From Micrasema longulum (lineage: Eukaryota; Arthropoda; Insecta; Trichoptera; Brachycentridae), in contig JAGVSM010001254.1 in the NCBI GenBank assembly GCA_022494885.1, forward strand, positions 25,047-89,046: DNA of 64,000 nucleotides, written 5' to 3'. The notes under the pieces were generated by a model, which did no database searches, was not told the origin of the DNA, and saw nothing but the letters and a program-made list of their open reading frames with translations. Shown here piece by piece: positions 32,170-42,692 of this stretch. Positions within the stretch are counted from its first letter, which is position 1, and every line of letters starts with the position of its first letter. The position numbers and the translations under genes were made by a program.

Positions 32170-32865
32170 GGTTTTACCCTCAGCCATCTTTACGCAATTC
32201 TGAATATTACCTTCTATCCGAAAAACTTTTTTAGCGAAACGGTACTTTTTACACTTTATTTTGCAGGGTAGTATTCGGACGGGGGGATGAATTGGTGGAT
32301 AGGAGAGGAGGCAACCGTTCAGCCAATAGGAACGAGGGAAGAAATACATTCATCTGATGCGAAGATATTCTAAACGTTTATTGTATATCACACGAACCCA
32401 TAAATACAAAACTATAGGCGAACAGTATTGATAAGAGTTTCAAGGGATTTTTCGAATTTTTTTTTATGAATGTGGTAAACTTGTTCAAAAGTTTTAATCT
32501 TTTTTTCTACTTTATTTATTTACACAGTTAACTGACCAGTTTATGGTTGTTATGAAAAATAAAGAGAGATATCCTTATTTCGTATTTTTTAATATTTCCT
32601 TTGCACTACAAGCCAACACGCTTCATTACGGCGTTTAATTACAATACGGAACACCCAGGCATGAGAAATATCTCATTTTATTTTTATATTCTCATCAGGA
32701 ATCAAACGTAGCTATTAAATCACGAAGGTTGCCAAGTTTATACGCGGAATAACTGTACCTCGGAAACAAAATGAAAACAATATAAACAAATTTCAAGTGT
32801 AATTAACAAAGTCCAAGAGGATCAAAATCGAAAATGGTATTTCTCATTTAATTATTGTTGCGTTT
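32170..32865. other. No gene seen
   Basis: Mixed composition; frames 32068-32271 and 32074-32349 overlap the SINE head and have no motif. Confidence 0.35.
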
Positions 32866-32869
32866 TACT

Positions 32870-32955
32870 TTTTACACCATCGTGTAACGGCTCAGACACT
32901 TGACCCACGCACAGAAGGTTCCGGGTTCGTTTCCCAGTGAGCACACAAAAATTGA
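32870..32955 (+). repeat. tRNA-derived SINE head (SINE-2), copy 2
   Basis: It matches 19905-19965 (ACACTTGACCCACGCA, GAAGGTTCCGGGTTCG, CAGTGAGCACACAAAA). B box GGTTCGTTTCC is one base off consensus. Confidence 0.6.
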
Positions 32956-33134
32956 ATGTGATTTATATTAACCCTAAGTATTCTGTGATGTAATTTCTCA
33001 CTGTTATCGGGTCTTCGGGCCTGTTGCGGTGCAAACAAATAGTAAACCATGAATAAAAAACTTGATCTGGGTGCCTTTCGATATGAGAGAATGTTTATTC
33101 TAAAATTGAAGAAAAGTGTAATTAAATTCTAATT

Positions 33135-33290
33135 TTGTTTAATTTTAATAAAATAAATAAAAAACTTTGTTTTAAACCACTATTTTTTTTCTTCACCGAC
33201 CGGTTTCAAAGCAAACAAGCTTCTTCGTCAAGGTTTACGTAACTAATGAATTGATTCCTTTTTTATTTTTATCATGATAACTAAATAAAA
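33135..33290 (-). mobile_element. Penelope-like element 3' end (PLE-1), minus
   Basis: The sequence TTTGTTTTAAACCACTATTT, CAAAGCAAACAAGCTTCTTC and GTCAAGGTTTACGTAACTAA is the reverse complement of 50800-50905, downstream of the PLE-1 coding part. Confidence 0.7.
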
Positions 33291-33291
33291 A

Positions 33292-33720
33292 AATATTTAG
33301 CAAAGTAGGGTCTGCCATCCAATAATATGTATTCACTTAATTATACTGCAATAAAGCGACGACGGTTTAAACTTTATAAAAAATAAATATACTTTATATA
33401 AAAATAAAATAAATATGGACAAAACAAGGAGATAGTGGGAAGGAAAAGAAGGAAATTGATAAGGAGTGGTGAAGGATGATTAAAGGAAAGTAAGAGTGGA
33501 AAATTGCATTTGATTTAATGATTAAGAGCAAGAAAAGAGACAAAACGTCAATTCTCTGTTATTCTGAATCAACCCTATTAGTTCTCTTCTGTACCTATTA
33601 TATAGAGTGTTAAATATATCAATATATGTATTGCCAGAGTAGTCGAATTTTTTACCCGGCTTTCTATCAATAAGCCTTAGTGTAATATTAAACGGTATTA
33701 TTTTACTCAATTACCATTTT
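33292..33720 (-). mobile_element. LINE-D 3' end, minus (copy 2)
   Basis: It matches 16700-17000 closely in the UTR (GGGTCTGCCATCCAATAATA, GCGACGACGGTTTAA, ACAAAACAAGGAGATAGTGG). The minus frame 33522-33710 has IDIFNTLYNRYRRELIGLI as in LINE-D. Confidence 0.8.
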
Positions 33721-34675
33721 TTTTACTTCAAGTACCAGTTTTTTCCAGTCGGTAAAATATTTTTTGTTCCAAAATATAACGAAACATAATACAAAATGAT
33801 CTTATATTTGTGTATATAGTTCACGGTCTGGCAACATCAAAGGGCCACTCCACGCTTGCGCGCAGGCAGAATGTCGGATAGAGGGGGGATTTTTAGACAC
33901 AGTACAATGTATACAAACTTGGTTCTACGCGCCTTCTGGTATATTTTAATAGTTAAATATTGCAGTTTAAAACAACCTTTTAAATCGATATTTCATGCCC
34001 ACCTTCCTAGAAATTAAACCCAGAACCTCAAAAATAGTACATCGATCGAGAGCCAGTCACTACAAAATTTAACGGACTCATCCCCACTCAATTTTTTTAT
34101 TTAACAGCAGTCATCGAGTCAAAAGCACTCATCCAGGGTTATATTTCATACACAAAACTGTATTATTGATCTGCTTGGACACAGAGAGTTTCCTCGACAA
34201 TACCTTTTTTAAGTGTCTCCGTTTCTGATGAAATACGTTTATATTGTATTTCGACTTTCATTTCGCTTTCCAGTTTCCATAATACTAGTTTTATTACACC
34301 CTTAGATAGAAGGGTTGAAACAGTTGGATAAATCTGCTTAGTACTTTACTACTACTACTACAGGGCGGTGAAGGGTTGTCTTAACCCTTCCACAGGGTGA
34401 CTGGAAATGTATTCACCCCTTTATTGCCTCTGGAATCGTCTAGGGCAATAAATGTTTTTTTTCTAACTACTTTACTTGACTCTTCGAAATGATTTGGTTG
34501 AGAATAATTTGAAGGGACACATAGCTACAGTAAATTGTCGTATCAACATTTAAAGTAATTAAAATGCTTGTAGACAAATGCCGAGAAAAATAAGAGAGTA
34601 AGAACTCTCTTATTTTTCAAAAGATTGAATAAAAAAATGTTTTAAAAAATGTTGATGGTAATATAATACTCGTAT
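33720..34675. other. No gene; small inverted repeat
   Basis: An (ACT)n-bounded segment at 34345-34455 contains an AAGGGTTGTCTTAACCCTT hairpin. A 15-bp-arm inverted repeat GAAAAATAAGAGAGT lies at 34585-34599 and 34604-34618. The rest is unassigned. Confidence 0.45.
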
Positions 34676-34679
34676 TACT

Positions 34680-35075
34680 GCAGAGTTGGAGGACATTAAG
34701 AGAAAGTAATTGGGAAGCCTAGGCATTACGTGGCTTGTGACTTGTCATTGGCTGGTTTAAGTGGCCATTTTACACACTGAGTAACATCCACCATTCTGCA
34801 TATGTTTGAATATTCATATTCCTTCTTTTATTCCTTTTCTGATTTTTGTGGAGTCAAAGAGCTGAAATCTTTATTGATTTTACACACCGTGTAAAGAGAC
34901 CACTCGCGCCAGCCAAAGACAAGTTGACAAGCCCCATAAAAAGCCTAAACTTCCATATTATTACAATCTTAAAATTTTATCCATCGGTTTTGTAATATAT
35001 TTATCTTAATAACTCCCTTAGCGGTGAAATTTGTTCTTGTCTACAAAAAATAGGACATACTTAAAAAAATGTTGT
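34680..35075. repeat. Foldback element copy
   Basis: Landmarks in order: CCTAGGCATTACGTGGCTTG, GTCATTGGCTGGTTTAAGTG, ATTTTACACACTGAGTAACA, GTCAAAGAGCTGAAATC, then the inverted block TTTTACACACCGTGTAAAGA and a right arm TTGTTCTTGTCTACAAAA. The inverted halves face each other around a short spacer. Confidence 0.75.
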
Positions 35076-35079
35076 TTTA

Positions 35080-36500
35080 TCTTTTACGCGCTTGTTCGTC
35101 GTGAATTATTTCGGAGTATTTTTTTATCTCTCATTCACGATTTATTAACACCTTTTCAAAGTTCTCAGATTATGAAATCAACCCCTTTCTCTTAAAGATA
35201 AAAATATTCAACTGAAAAAGTAGTAAACTATTTAGATAATCCAGAATAAATCTTTTGGAATCTGGATTTGAAATTCCGCCCGAATGTATTTTATGTAAGT
35301 GTTATTCGAGAGATTTCTGACTTAAGTTCTTTAAGAAAGATAAGAAGTAAAGGGTAAAAGGGTAACAGAACTAAAAGAAACGAATTACAAATTCAAATTT
35401 GTTTTACACGCGTGTAATATATCATGATCTCAAATACAAAGGTATAAAAACGATGTTTTGAGTGTTTCCAAATGCTTGTAAACGGCTGGGAGTTGAACCG
35501 ACAGATTTAGGATGAAAGCAGACTGCAAAATGCAACTTTCGGAAAATCAACGTATGACAGGGTTACGAATGATAAAATCAAGCGAGAGTACAAATCTGAA
35601 ACAGGTTTAGTTTTAAAGATTTAAAATAGATGATGAAGGAACGGCATACAAAAAAATATACAAGGTGTTTCAAAGCCAGACTGCGAAACTTCAGAGAAAC
35701 ATTCCTAATGGTAAATAAAAAAAATATATATATGATTCTTTTTTTCCAAAAATTAATTTTTGCGTGTTTTTATTTTATTTTTTATAATTTGGAGTAAGCT
35801 TTTGATTTCTCTGACTAGCATCTCTTCCACAAACACCTACACTTCCATGTCAAGACTTTATTATCTTCCAAGCTGGTTTCTCAACATGCCTGAACCTTAA
35901 TACAAAAAAAATTGGAGCAATAAAATATGAGAATGCGTCTTGGGCTAACGTTAACTAGAGTTTGACAAAATTTTTCTCCATTTCTCTTGTAATATAAAAA
36001 CATTCAGCGCTTAAATATTTTGAAACTTTTGGAAATACCCTAAATGCGTCTGATACATGATTTTACGTTCATCGCGAACTTTACGACGCGCTAATATCGG
36101 TCCGCACTTGGCCGCGAAAGTAGACAAGATTGGGGTGTACATCAATGTCGCAGGGTTGTGCCAAAGTCTAGTGGGTCTGTTTCACCCCCGGTCGGGGTCC
36201 ATCCCATCCCGCGCCCTGCGGAAGGCTTGATTTAGGGCGGGAGGAGGGTTAAACGCATCGCCAAATCGTAAATCGTGCCTTTTTAAAAGTTACAGATGCG
36301 GTAGGGTTATCAAGAATTTACTTTTCTGTACGTTTTTTAATCAGTCAATGAGAGTGTCTACCCCTCTTCCAAAACTGTTTATAAAGACTAGTGTTTTTCT
36401 TCAGTTTTTCATAGTCCCTGTCGATTTTCAAAGATAATTTGGCAAAGTTTAAGATTTCTTTACAATCAAACCGATAAAATAACAAAATTTAGAATCTTTT
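35080..36500. other. No gene seen; one GC-elevated patch
   Basis: Bases 36060-36260 are distinctly GC-richer (GCGAACTTTACGACGCGC, CCCCCGGTCGGGGTCC and CCCGCGCCCTGCGG words) with no repeat match here. The rest is AT-rich and unassigned. Confidence 0.3.
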
Positions 36501-36559
36501 TAACCAAGCATATTTCTATTAATTTAACTTTCCGAATTCGGTGTGAAAATGTCCATTTA

Positions 36560-36982
36560 AACGTAGTTATGCAGAAAGCAGCCAGCCATAAAAAAGTGAA
36601 AGCGAGATAATAGCATATTTGTAAAAAGAGTGAATAGTCAAATCTAAACAACAGTTTGAATGTTTTTGACTTTGATAAATAATAAACAATGATTGCGTAA
36701 GTTTTTTTTTATATTGCAAATAAGAATCTTATAATGTATTTAACCTATTTCAATGATTTTTAAAGTACCGTAAGATTTTTGTAGTGCTGTGGGTGTTATC
36801 TGCAAATTGAGAAATGCCATTTTTGTGATCGACACTATTTTCAGAAGGTGATTTTTACAGTTTTTGTTTGAAAACAGTCTGGCTCTTTTTAGCGAAACAT
36901 AGAATCGACCTTTCTGCACCCGATTATACCATTATCTAATTTTTTCAAAATTATAGACGGGCTGCTTTCTGCATACTACGTT
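36560..36982. mobile_element. TIR element M417, copy 2
   Basis: It begins AACGTAGTTATGCAGAAAGC and ends with its near-inverse GCTTTCTGCATACTACGTT. The flanks CATTTA (36554-36559) and CATTTG (36983-36988) are a 6-bp duplication with one mismatch. Orientation is reversed relative to 30224-30640. It sits in another repeat whose flanks (ACTTTCCGAATTCGGTG on the left, ACCATAGTCACCCAACAGTT on the right) recur at 45785-45930. Confidence 0.8.
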
Positions 36983-37084
36983 CATTTGCAGATAAATAAA
37001 TAAGAGATATAGTAAGTATTGTATTCTATGTAGACTCATGTATCACCATAGTCACCCAACAGTTAAAATATAAAATTGGAATTT

Positions 37085-38525
37085 TTGAAACGCCTCGATA
37101 TGGAAAAAAACTGTGATTTTTTGTTTAAAAAATAATCAATTATATTGGCTGTGGCAACCACTGCCGGCTCCTGACCGAAAACATTGGCAGTGCATTTTTT
37201 TACATGTTGTCAACTTGTATATTATTAAGTTCAATAATATGAACAAATTTTAACTTGGCAGTGCACTGCACTTATGCACATACTAAGAAACCGCCTCTGG
37301 TGGTAACCCTAACTCAGCTCCGTATTCTTGTGGTGGTGCCAATGCGTTTTGTTTGTGTTGTTTTTAAAAAGTAAAATATTTCGCAGTTTTCCTTACGCGA
37401 ATGTCACTATCGGAAAATATACTTCGCGCAGTTTCCTTCTAGAAAGGCTTCGGCGCAAACAAAAACTACAAAGACACCCTGGCACAAAACTCACCGACAT
37501 TTAAAACTGTTTTTGTATATACATGTGTTGGATTTTGGTAGTTAAGGGTTGGAGCTCCTACCCCAGTTAAAGATTGACAGAGAAAACAAGAGGTGGCTTT
37601 TTGATGTTTATTTATTTATTTCACATAAAAAATTGTATTTTTCTTTTCTATATGAACAAATCACTGAGCATAACCCATGTCGAGGCATTCATTTACATTA
37701 TTTTTATAAGTAAATAAAAAATAAATGTAATATAATAAATAACACTGTATGGATACAAACATAAAATAAAAATACCAGACATGCTTTAATAATTCGGAGT
37801 TCAAATGTAATACTGTTTTGGTGGGGTGACCATCTCAAGGGAGCTATCGGGACTCAAATCCAGAAGCCATTTTTTAACAAATAATTAGAATTTTTGTTTA
37901 TTTGTATTAAATTTTAAATCAAGAGGTAGAGTGTTCTAATTTTGGCAGCAAGGTTCATGTAACTCCTCTGACAAATTATGTTTATTTATAACATGGCGAA
38001 TAAATAATAAATTATGTCGCACGAGTGTTACGGTTATTAGGAGTTGTCTTCAACTCTAAGCTGCATTCAAACTACATGCTGAAACTGTGAAATTGCTTTG
38101 AGCAGAGTCTTCAAGCTGGCTGGACTGACTGACGTTGACTGGTTGACTGAACTGAACTGACTGACTGGCTGAACTGAATTTGTTATTCTGACTGACTGGC
38201 TTTGCCACGCCCTGCAGTCTCTTTATAGGCCACGTTACTTTGTAGTTAATTTCACCTAGAAAGATGACTTGAACGTACTGCAAAACGATGCTCCCGATTT
38301 CATGTGCAATATTGATAGAGTTGCATTACATGTTATATTGGATTCTATAGAAAATGAGGACATTGCTTTATTCGGTCATCGCACTTTTTCAGGTGAAACG
38401 TTTTAGCACGTGCGTGTCATCGATAATGGACTTTAAACCCTACACATGTATTTATTAATATAAAAATATTAACAACATACATATATTATATCAAATCCCG
38501 TCTTCAAATTTTTCTTGAGAAACAT
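37085..38525. other. No gene; ACTG-rich simple repeat
   Basis: A degenerate (ACTG)n stretch with embedded GGCTGAACTGAA units lies at 38118-38215; the minus frame 38056-38283 is a by-product of it. A TTTATTTATTTATTTCAC tail near 37606-37622 may mark an old minus-strand retroposon. Confidence 0.4.
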
Positions 38526-38527
38526 TT

Positions 38528-38755
38528 CTACACGCTGATTTCTGGAAGTATATGAAATCTAAATATACTGAAAAGATAAGTTTGTATGTTCCTAATAATT
38601 ATAGTAAAGCTAAATCTCATGCACGGCTTTACGTACCCAGAACTCGTAAGCATACAATTCAGAATTCACCCATTAATAAGGCAATTCGCTTGCTGAATAC
38701 GGCTTCTACGGATAATATGGATCTATTTTGCTGTACATATCGGTAGTTTAGTTTA
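38528..38755 (+). pseudogene. LINE C-terminal fragment (LINE-K)
   Basis: The plus frame 38552-38746 reads HARLYVPRTRKHTIQNSPIN followed by KAIRLLNTA and DLFCC. This resembles the C-terminal (R-T-x-x-x-x-x-x-S-P-I-x-R-x-M-R-L-L-N) end of Jockey/CR1-group LINE proteins. Family assignment is tentative; no RT motifs are present. Confidence 0.55.
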
Positions 38756-38811
38756 GTTTATCAGCTATCTGCTTTCAATTCATGAAATTATAACTTATAT
38801 TTACATGTCAG

Positions 38812-39072
38812 CCTCGTGGTGTAATGAACATCACGTTTGCCTACCATGCAAGAGGTCTCGGGTTCGATTCACGACATGGTTGATATGAAATATTTATTTA
38901 AAAGGGTGTTTTCACATTAGAGTATTTTTTAGTCCCTGGACTGGTACCTGAAGCGTAAGACTGATCATCTTACCTTAATGTAACAAAAATAAACAAGATA
39001 AAATGTGGTTGATGTGCAAATGCAGTGCCCTATGCACCATAAGGTGCAGAAAGGGGATGATGAGATGATGAT
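38812..39072 (+). repeat. SINE-1 (tRNA-Gly-like), full-length copy
   Basis: The head CAGCCTCGTGGTGTAATG contains the A box; GGTCTCGGGTTCGATTC contains the B box. The anticodon arm can fold with a GCC-like anticodon in related copies, suggesting a tRNA-Gly origin. The body has CCTGGACTGGTACCTGAAG and GACTGATCATCTTACC. The tail carries a GCACC-ATAA-GGTGC stem-loop at 39034-39047 and a GATGATGATG microsatellite. It is a pol III-type retroposon, not a functional tRNA gene. Confidence 0.85.
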
Positions 39073-39344
39073 GAAGGTTGACCCATGTTCTTGTTTCAAC
39101 TGTATTTTTTTTAATGAATTTTATTGAATTTTGGAACTAATTAATACTTTTAAAGGGTCAATGTTACCTACTTAATATTTAAATATTGTTTTTAATTAGT
39201 TTTTTCTTTGTTTGTTTTTGATTATCGTTTTTACATTTTAAACTGTCTTAGAACGGCATTATTAACCCTAGTTCGTCAAAGCTACTTTATAATTTAGTAA
39301 AACTTTAGTAATATGATTATACCACGTTTATTAAGTAAATGAAT

Positions 39345-39520
39345 AATTTATTAATTCCATTATTCGTTTTCCGCACCTTATGGTGCATAGGGCACTGCAC
39401 CGATACACATTCGCCCCTCTACTTGGTATTTTTTTTATTACATGAAATAAGATGATCAGTCTTACGGTTTAGGTACCAGTCCAGGGACTATGAAATATTC
39501 GAGTGTAATAACACATTTTT
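39345..39520 (-). repeat. SINE-1 body and tail, 3' part of a split copy
   Basis: The minus-strand body (GACTGATCATCTTATTTC, AGTCCCTGGACTGGTACCTA) ends with the tail stem-loop at 39373-39386. The head is displaced to 39828-39910 by the foldback insertion. Confidence 0.8.
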
Positions 39521-39524
39521 ATTT

Positions 39525-39822
39525 TAATATATTACAACAGAGACGAAGAACATTTGCAAGAAGGTAAAAATATTTTACTGAAATATATATATATATATAT
39601 TTATATTTAAAAGTCTAGGCATCTACAAGGCTTATGACCTGTCATTGGCTGGTTTAAGTGGACACTTTACACATTGTGTAACATTCACCATTCTGTCCAT
39701 ATTTGAGCATCTATTCCTTCAGTTCTTTCATCTGTTGATGTTTGTGAAGTCAAAGAGCTGAAACCAGTCCTTGTCTACAAATATTTGCACAACTTCAAAA
39801 AATTGTTCACGTTTTTATAATA
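39525..39822. repeat. Foldback element inserted in SINE-1
   Basis: It runs ATTACAACAGAGACGAAGAA, (AT)n at 39583-39605, GGCTTATGACCTGTCATTGG, ACTTTACACATTGTGTAACA, GTCAAAGAGCTGAAACC and CAGTCCTTGTCTACAAATAT. The outer left arm is missing. Its edges interrupt SINE-1 at the AT-rich junction between head and body; the duplication cannot be read because both sides are A/T only. Confidence 0.8.
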
Positions 39823-39827
39823 AATAT

Positions 39828-39912
39828 TTCATTTAAACCTTGCCCGGAATCGAACCCGAGACCTTTTGCATGGCAGATACACGTGCTGACCACTACACTA
39901 CGAGGCCGACAA
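39828..39912 (-). repeat. SINE-1 head, 5' part of the split copy
   Basis: The minus strand shows GGCCTCGTAGTGTAGTGGTC (A box) and GGTCTCGGGTTCGATTCCGG (B box) followed by TTTAAATGAAATATTTATTA as in intact copies. Confidence 0.8.
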
Positions 39913-40685
39913 AGTAAATAAATGTATAATACCCGAATAAATAAAAAAAAATATCAACCACAAGTGTTGTGTCATCGTGTATATTTCCATGCATAATATA
40001 TTATTTTAACGCTTTGATTCCTTCTCGGTCGTTCTTTTAAAGTTTCTGAAAAATACATCAACTTTTAGTAAACGGAGAGTGCAAACGGAACTCTAACAGC
40101 GCATTTACTGAGAACTCGACGACCAAAGACGTTCTAAAATGGGTGTCTTAAAACTCAAGGTGCTAATAAAAATATATTATTTCCGCTGAAGAGACCAGTA
40201 CAACAATAGAGACAAAGGAAACTCTTTTTTAAAAAACATCTCAACCATGACAAAGATTTTTATTGGTTGATATTATTTGTTTATATTTCTTGATAAAACT
40301 CCAAAGTAAATGATTATGATAAAATTATAAATAAATTTATCAATGAAATAAAAATATTTATGTTTTCTGTCCCCTGTTAAAATAATTATTTTATCTTATC
40401 TTCAAAATATGTTAAGAATCGTATAAAAGCTGTAAACGTTGTAAACAATTCACCAGTCTTGAAGAAGCCTACTTAGGCGAAAGCGCTCGTTGGTCAAAAT
40501 AATAAAAAGTAAAACTGAACCAAGAAGTTTCATTGATAAGTTTATTTACAATTTTATCGTAATCATTATTTATGAATATTTTTTTTATTAAATCATAGAT
40601 TTTTTTGTACTCCCGGAAGCTACAACAAACTCATTTTGAGACTGAAAAATATTTACATAAAAGAATGGTAATAATATAGTAACAA
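39913..40685. other. No gene seen
   Basis: AT-rich, unassigned. The minus frame 40588-40824 overlaps the next repeat and has no domain. Confidence 0.35.
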
Positions 40686-40689
40686 GTAA

Positions 40690-41130
40690 TGTATATATAT
40701 AGTTGGATAAGTTATATAGCGTCATTTTAGTGAAAATCACCTCAAAGGCGCTGTTCGATATATAAGTATCCCTGCACGTCTTGCAGCTACAGAGCGCACA
40801 GACGGTAAGTAATATAACCCCCATTTACACTTTTTTTTAATTTGACAATGAAGTAAAGGGTTTGAATGATATCAAAATAAAAACATAAAAAAACTCATTA
40901 TAAAAAAATAAGAGTAAGATTAAAACAACTCTTGAGCGCACGGACTGTTTAAATTCTAGACCCATTTACAAAATTTAAAGTTGATAACATTTACACATTA
41001 AAGCAAGATTGCCAATCGTCCTGCAGCTACAAAACCCATGGACGAGTGGAATTCTAGTAACTTCAAATTGTATTTTAAAAATCACAAAAACTAAACATTA
41101 AGAGGAGTAAATTATTTGTCAAGTGTTCAT
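40690..41130 (-). repeat. Retroposon with internal sub-repeats (copy 2)
   Basis: The reverse complement matches 8880-9375: two well-preserved sub-repeat cores (TCCATGGGTTTTGTAGCTGC near 41025-41045 and GCGCTCTGTAGCTGCAAGAC near 40777-40800) plus a partial one (CAGTCCGTGCGCTCAAGAG near 40932-40950). The tail 40690-40765 reads AACAGCGCCTTTGAGGTGAT and AAAATGACGCTATATAACTT in the sense direction, like the L2-type LINE tail. Confidence 0.7.
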
Positions 41131-41775
41131 GCAAAAAAGTAAACAATAAATAAATAAAGTTCCAAAATTATGGTCAACGCAATAAACAAAGACATCCGAA
41201 GGGCAGCTATTGCTGACTGTTGGTATCATAGCCGGACATGTGGCCAACAGGCTGCTTCCTTATTCCTGGAACTGCTGTAACCGAGGGATGGTGCGTATTG
41301 TTCCGATGAGTCGGTGTCCATTTTGGTCTGAATTGCTTCGTTCTATGATAGGTACGCAACATTCCAGCTAAATTATTACTATTTTTACGTTAATATTAGA
41401 CAAATGCGTTTGTGCAAATGGTATAAGGATTGATTTTCTATTTTGTATTTGATTAGAACGCAGGTTTTTAATATATTATGTATGAGAAAAACATACGGTC
41501 ATATTCAGCAGCACGGTTGTAGTTTATTATGGGTGGTAGTATAATGTGTTATAAACGGAGAATGTGGAATAAATGAAGATATATGGAATAGTGTTAAAAT
41601 ATTCACGACGAAACCGATGACAAAGAAAAGTCGGTAAGTTGTTGAAAACAAATATTAACTAACAACGATTTATTTTTTATATACGCCCAGAGCTTTTACG
41701 CTTTTGCACGACAGATACAAAATTATAAATCAAGCGTTTTATTTTATAACAATTTAATAAGTCGGTACTTATCTA
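41131..41775. other. No feature seen
   Basis: A moderately GC-rich patch at 41190-41360 is unmatched elsewhere in the window. No coding motif. Confidence 0.3.
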
Positions 41776-41776
41776 A

Positions 41777-41875
41777 TCATCATCATTCCCTTTCCGCACC
41801 TAATGGTGCATAGGGTACTGCGTTGATACACCAATCGCAGCGTATCTTGATCATTGTTTGTGACATATACATATA
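41777..41875 (-). repeat. SINE-1 tail fragment
   Basis: On the minus strand it ends in GATGATGAT after the GCACC-ATTA-GGTGC stem-loop (41796-41809). Only the 3' portion is present. Confidence 0.7.
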
Positions 41876-42184
41876 CTTACCGAGTAAACATTTTTTTTTT
41901 AAAATTAAGTGTCAAATTACACCATACTTTATAGATATACATTAACAAAGATAAAATACTACATAAAAGTAGGTAAGTACGTACGTAATTAAATGTTTCT
42001 GAAAACTTTACAGTAGGTATTATTTAATTGTAGATAAGCAAAACAGAAAAAGTTAGAGTGATTTTTACATTCACATAATTAAAAATATTTCAATCTTAAC
42101 GCAGTAACAGTTTTTACTCTAAAAACTGACAATGTAATCGAAACATAACAATTTTTCCATACTATGTTCCAAGCCGGTATCTGA

Positions 42185-42692
42185 CGATTGCAGAATTTAC
42201 AAAGAATTATGTCTACCAGACGAGGATTACACTGGCTACGTTTTCCACAGAGAGTGGAATACAAACTCTGTTGGCTTATGTATAAATCACTGCACAACTC
42301 TGCCTCGGAATATCTAAGAGAACTATGCATTCCAGATGAACTAGCTGACGGGCATCTTAGGCTTAGATCAACTGCGTTTACGGCAAGAGAAAAAGTTTTT
42401 ATACATCTACGCAAACAGCGCACTAAATTCGGTGAACGCGCATTTGCGGTCGCAGTACCTATGGTATGGAATGCTCTCCCAGCAGAGGTGCGAGAATGTG
42501 AGAGTAAAGTGACGTTTCGAAAATAAACTTAAAACCCACTTGTTCTCTGAAGTATTTGAATAAATCCGTACATGTAAAACAAACTGTTTTGCTTAAATAT
42601 CTATAGAATCACTTTTTAAGCGCCCTTGAGGTATTATATTACAAAAATGGCGCTATATACGCTATTCGTAATAATAATAATAACGAGACGCC
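42185..42692 (+). pseudogene. L2/CR1-type LINE, ORF end plus 3' UTR (copy 3)
   Basis: The plus frame 42188-42526 is open and reads GLHWLRFPQRVEYKLCWLMY, KSLHNSASEYLRELC, then RLRSTAFTAREKVF, ERAFAVAVPMVWNALPAEVR and a stop soon after. This is the conserved C-terminus of L2/CR1-group reverse transcriptases (LHWLPxxxRIxYK ... AFSVAAPxxWNSLPxxLR). The UTR follows: ACTTGTTCTCTGAAGTATTT, AAGCGCCCTTGAGGTATTAT, AAAATGGCGCTATATACG and an ATAATAATAATAA end. It is the best copy of the family and links the other three UTR-only copies to a protein. Confidence 0.88.

Noticed and set aside
38056..38283. 75-codon minus-strand Gln/Ser-rich frame
   Set aside because: It is produced by the degenerate (ACTG)n repeat.
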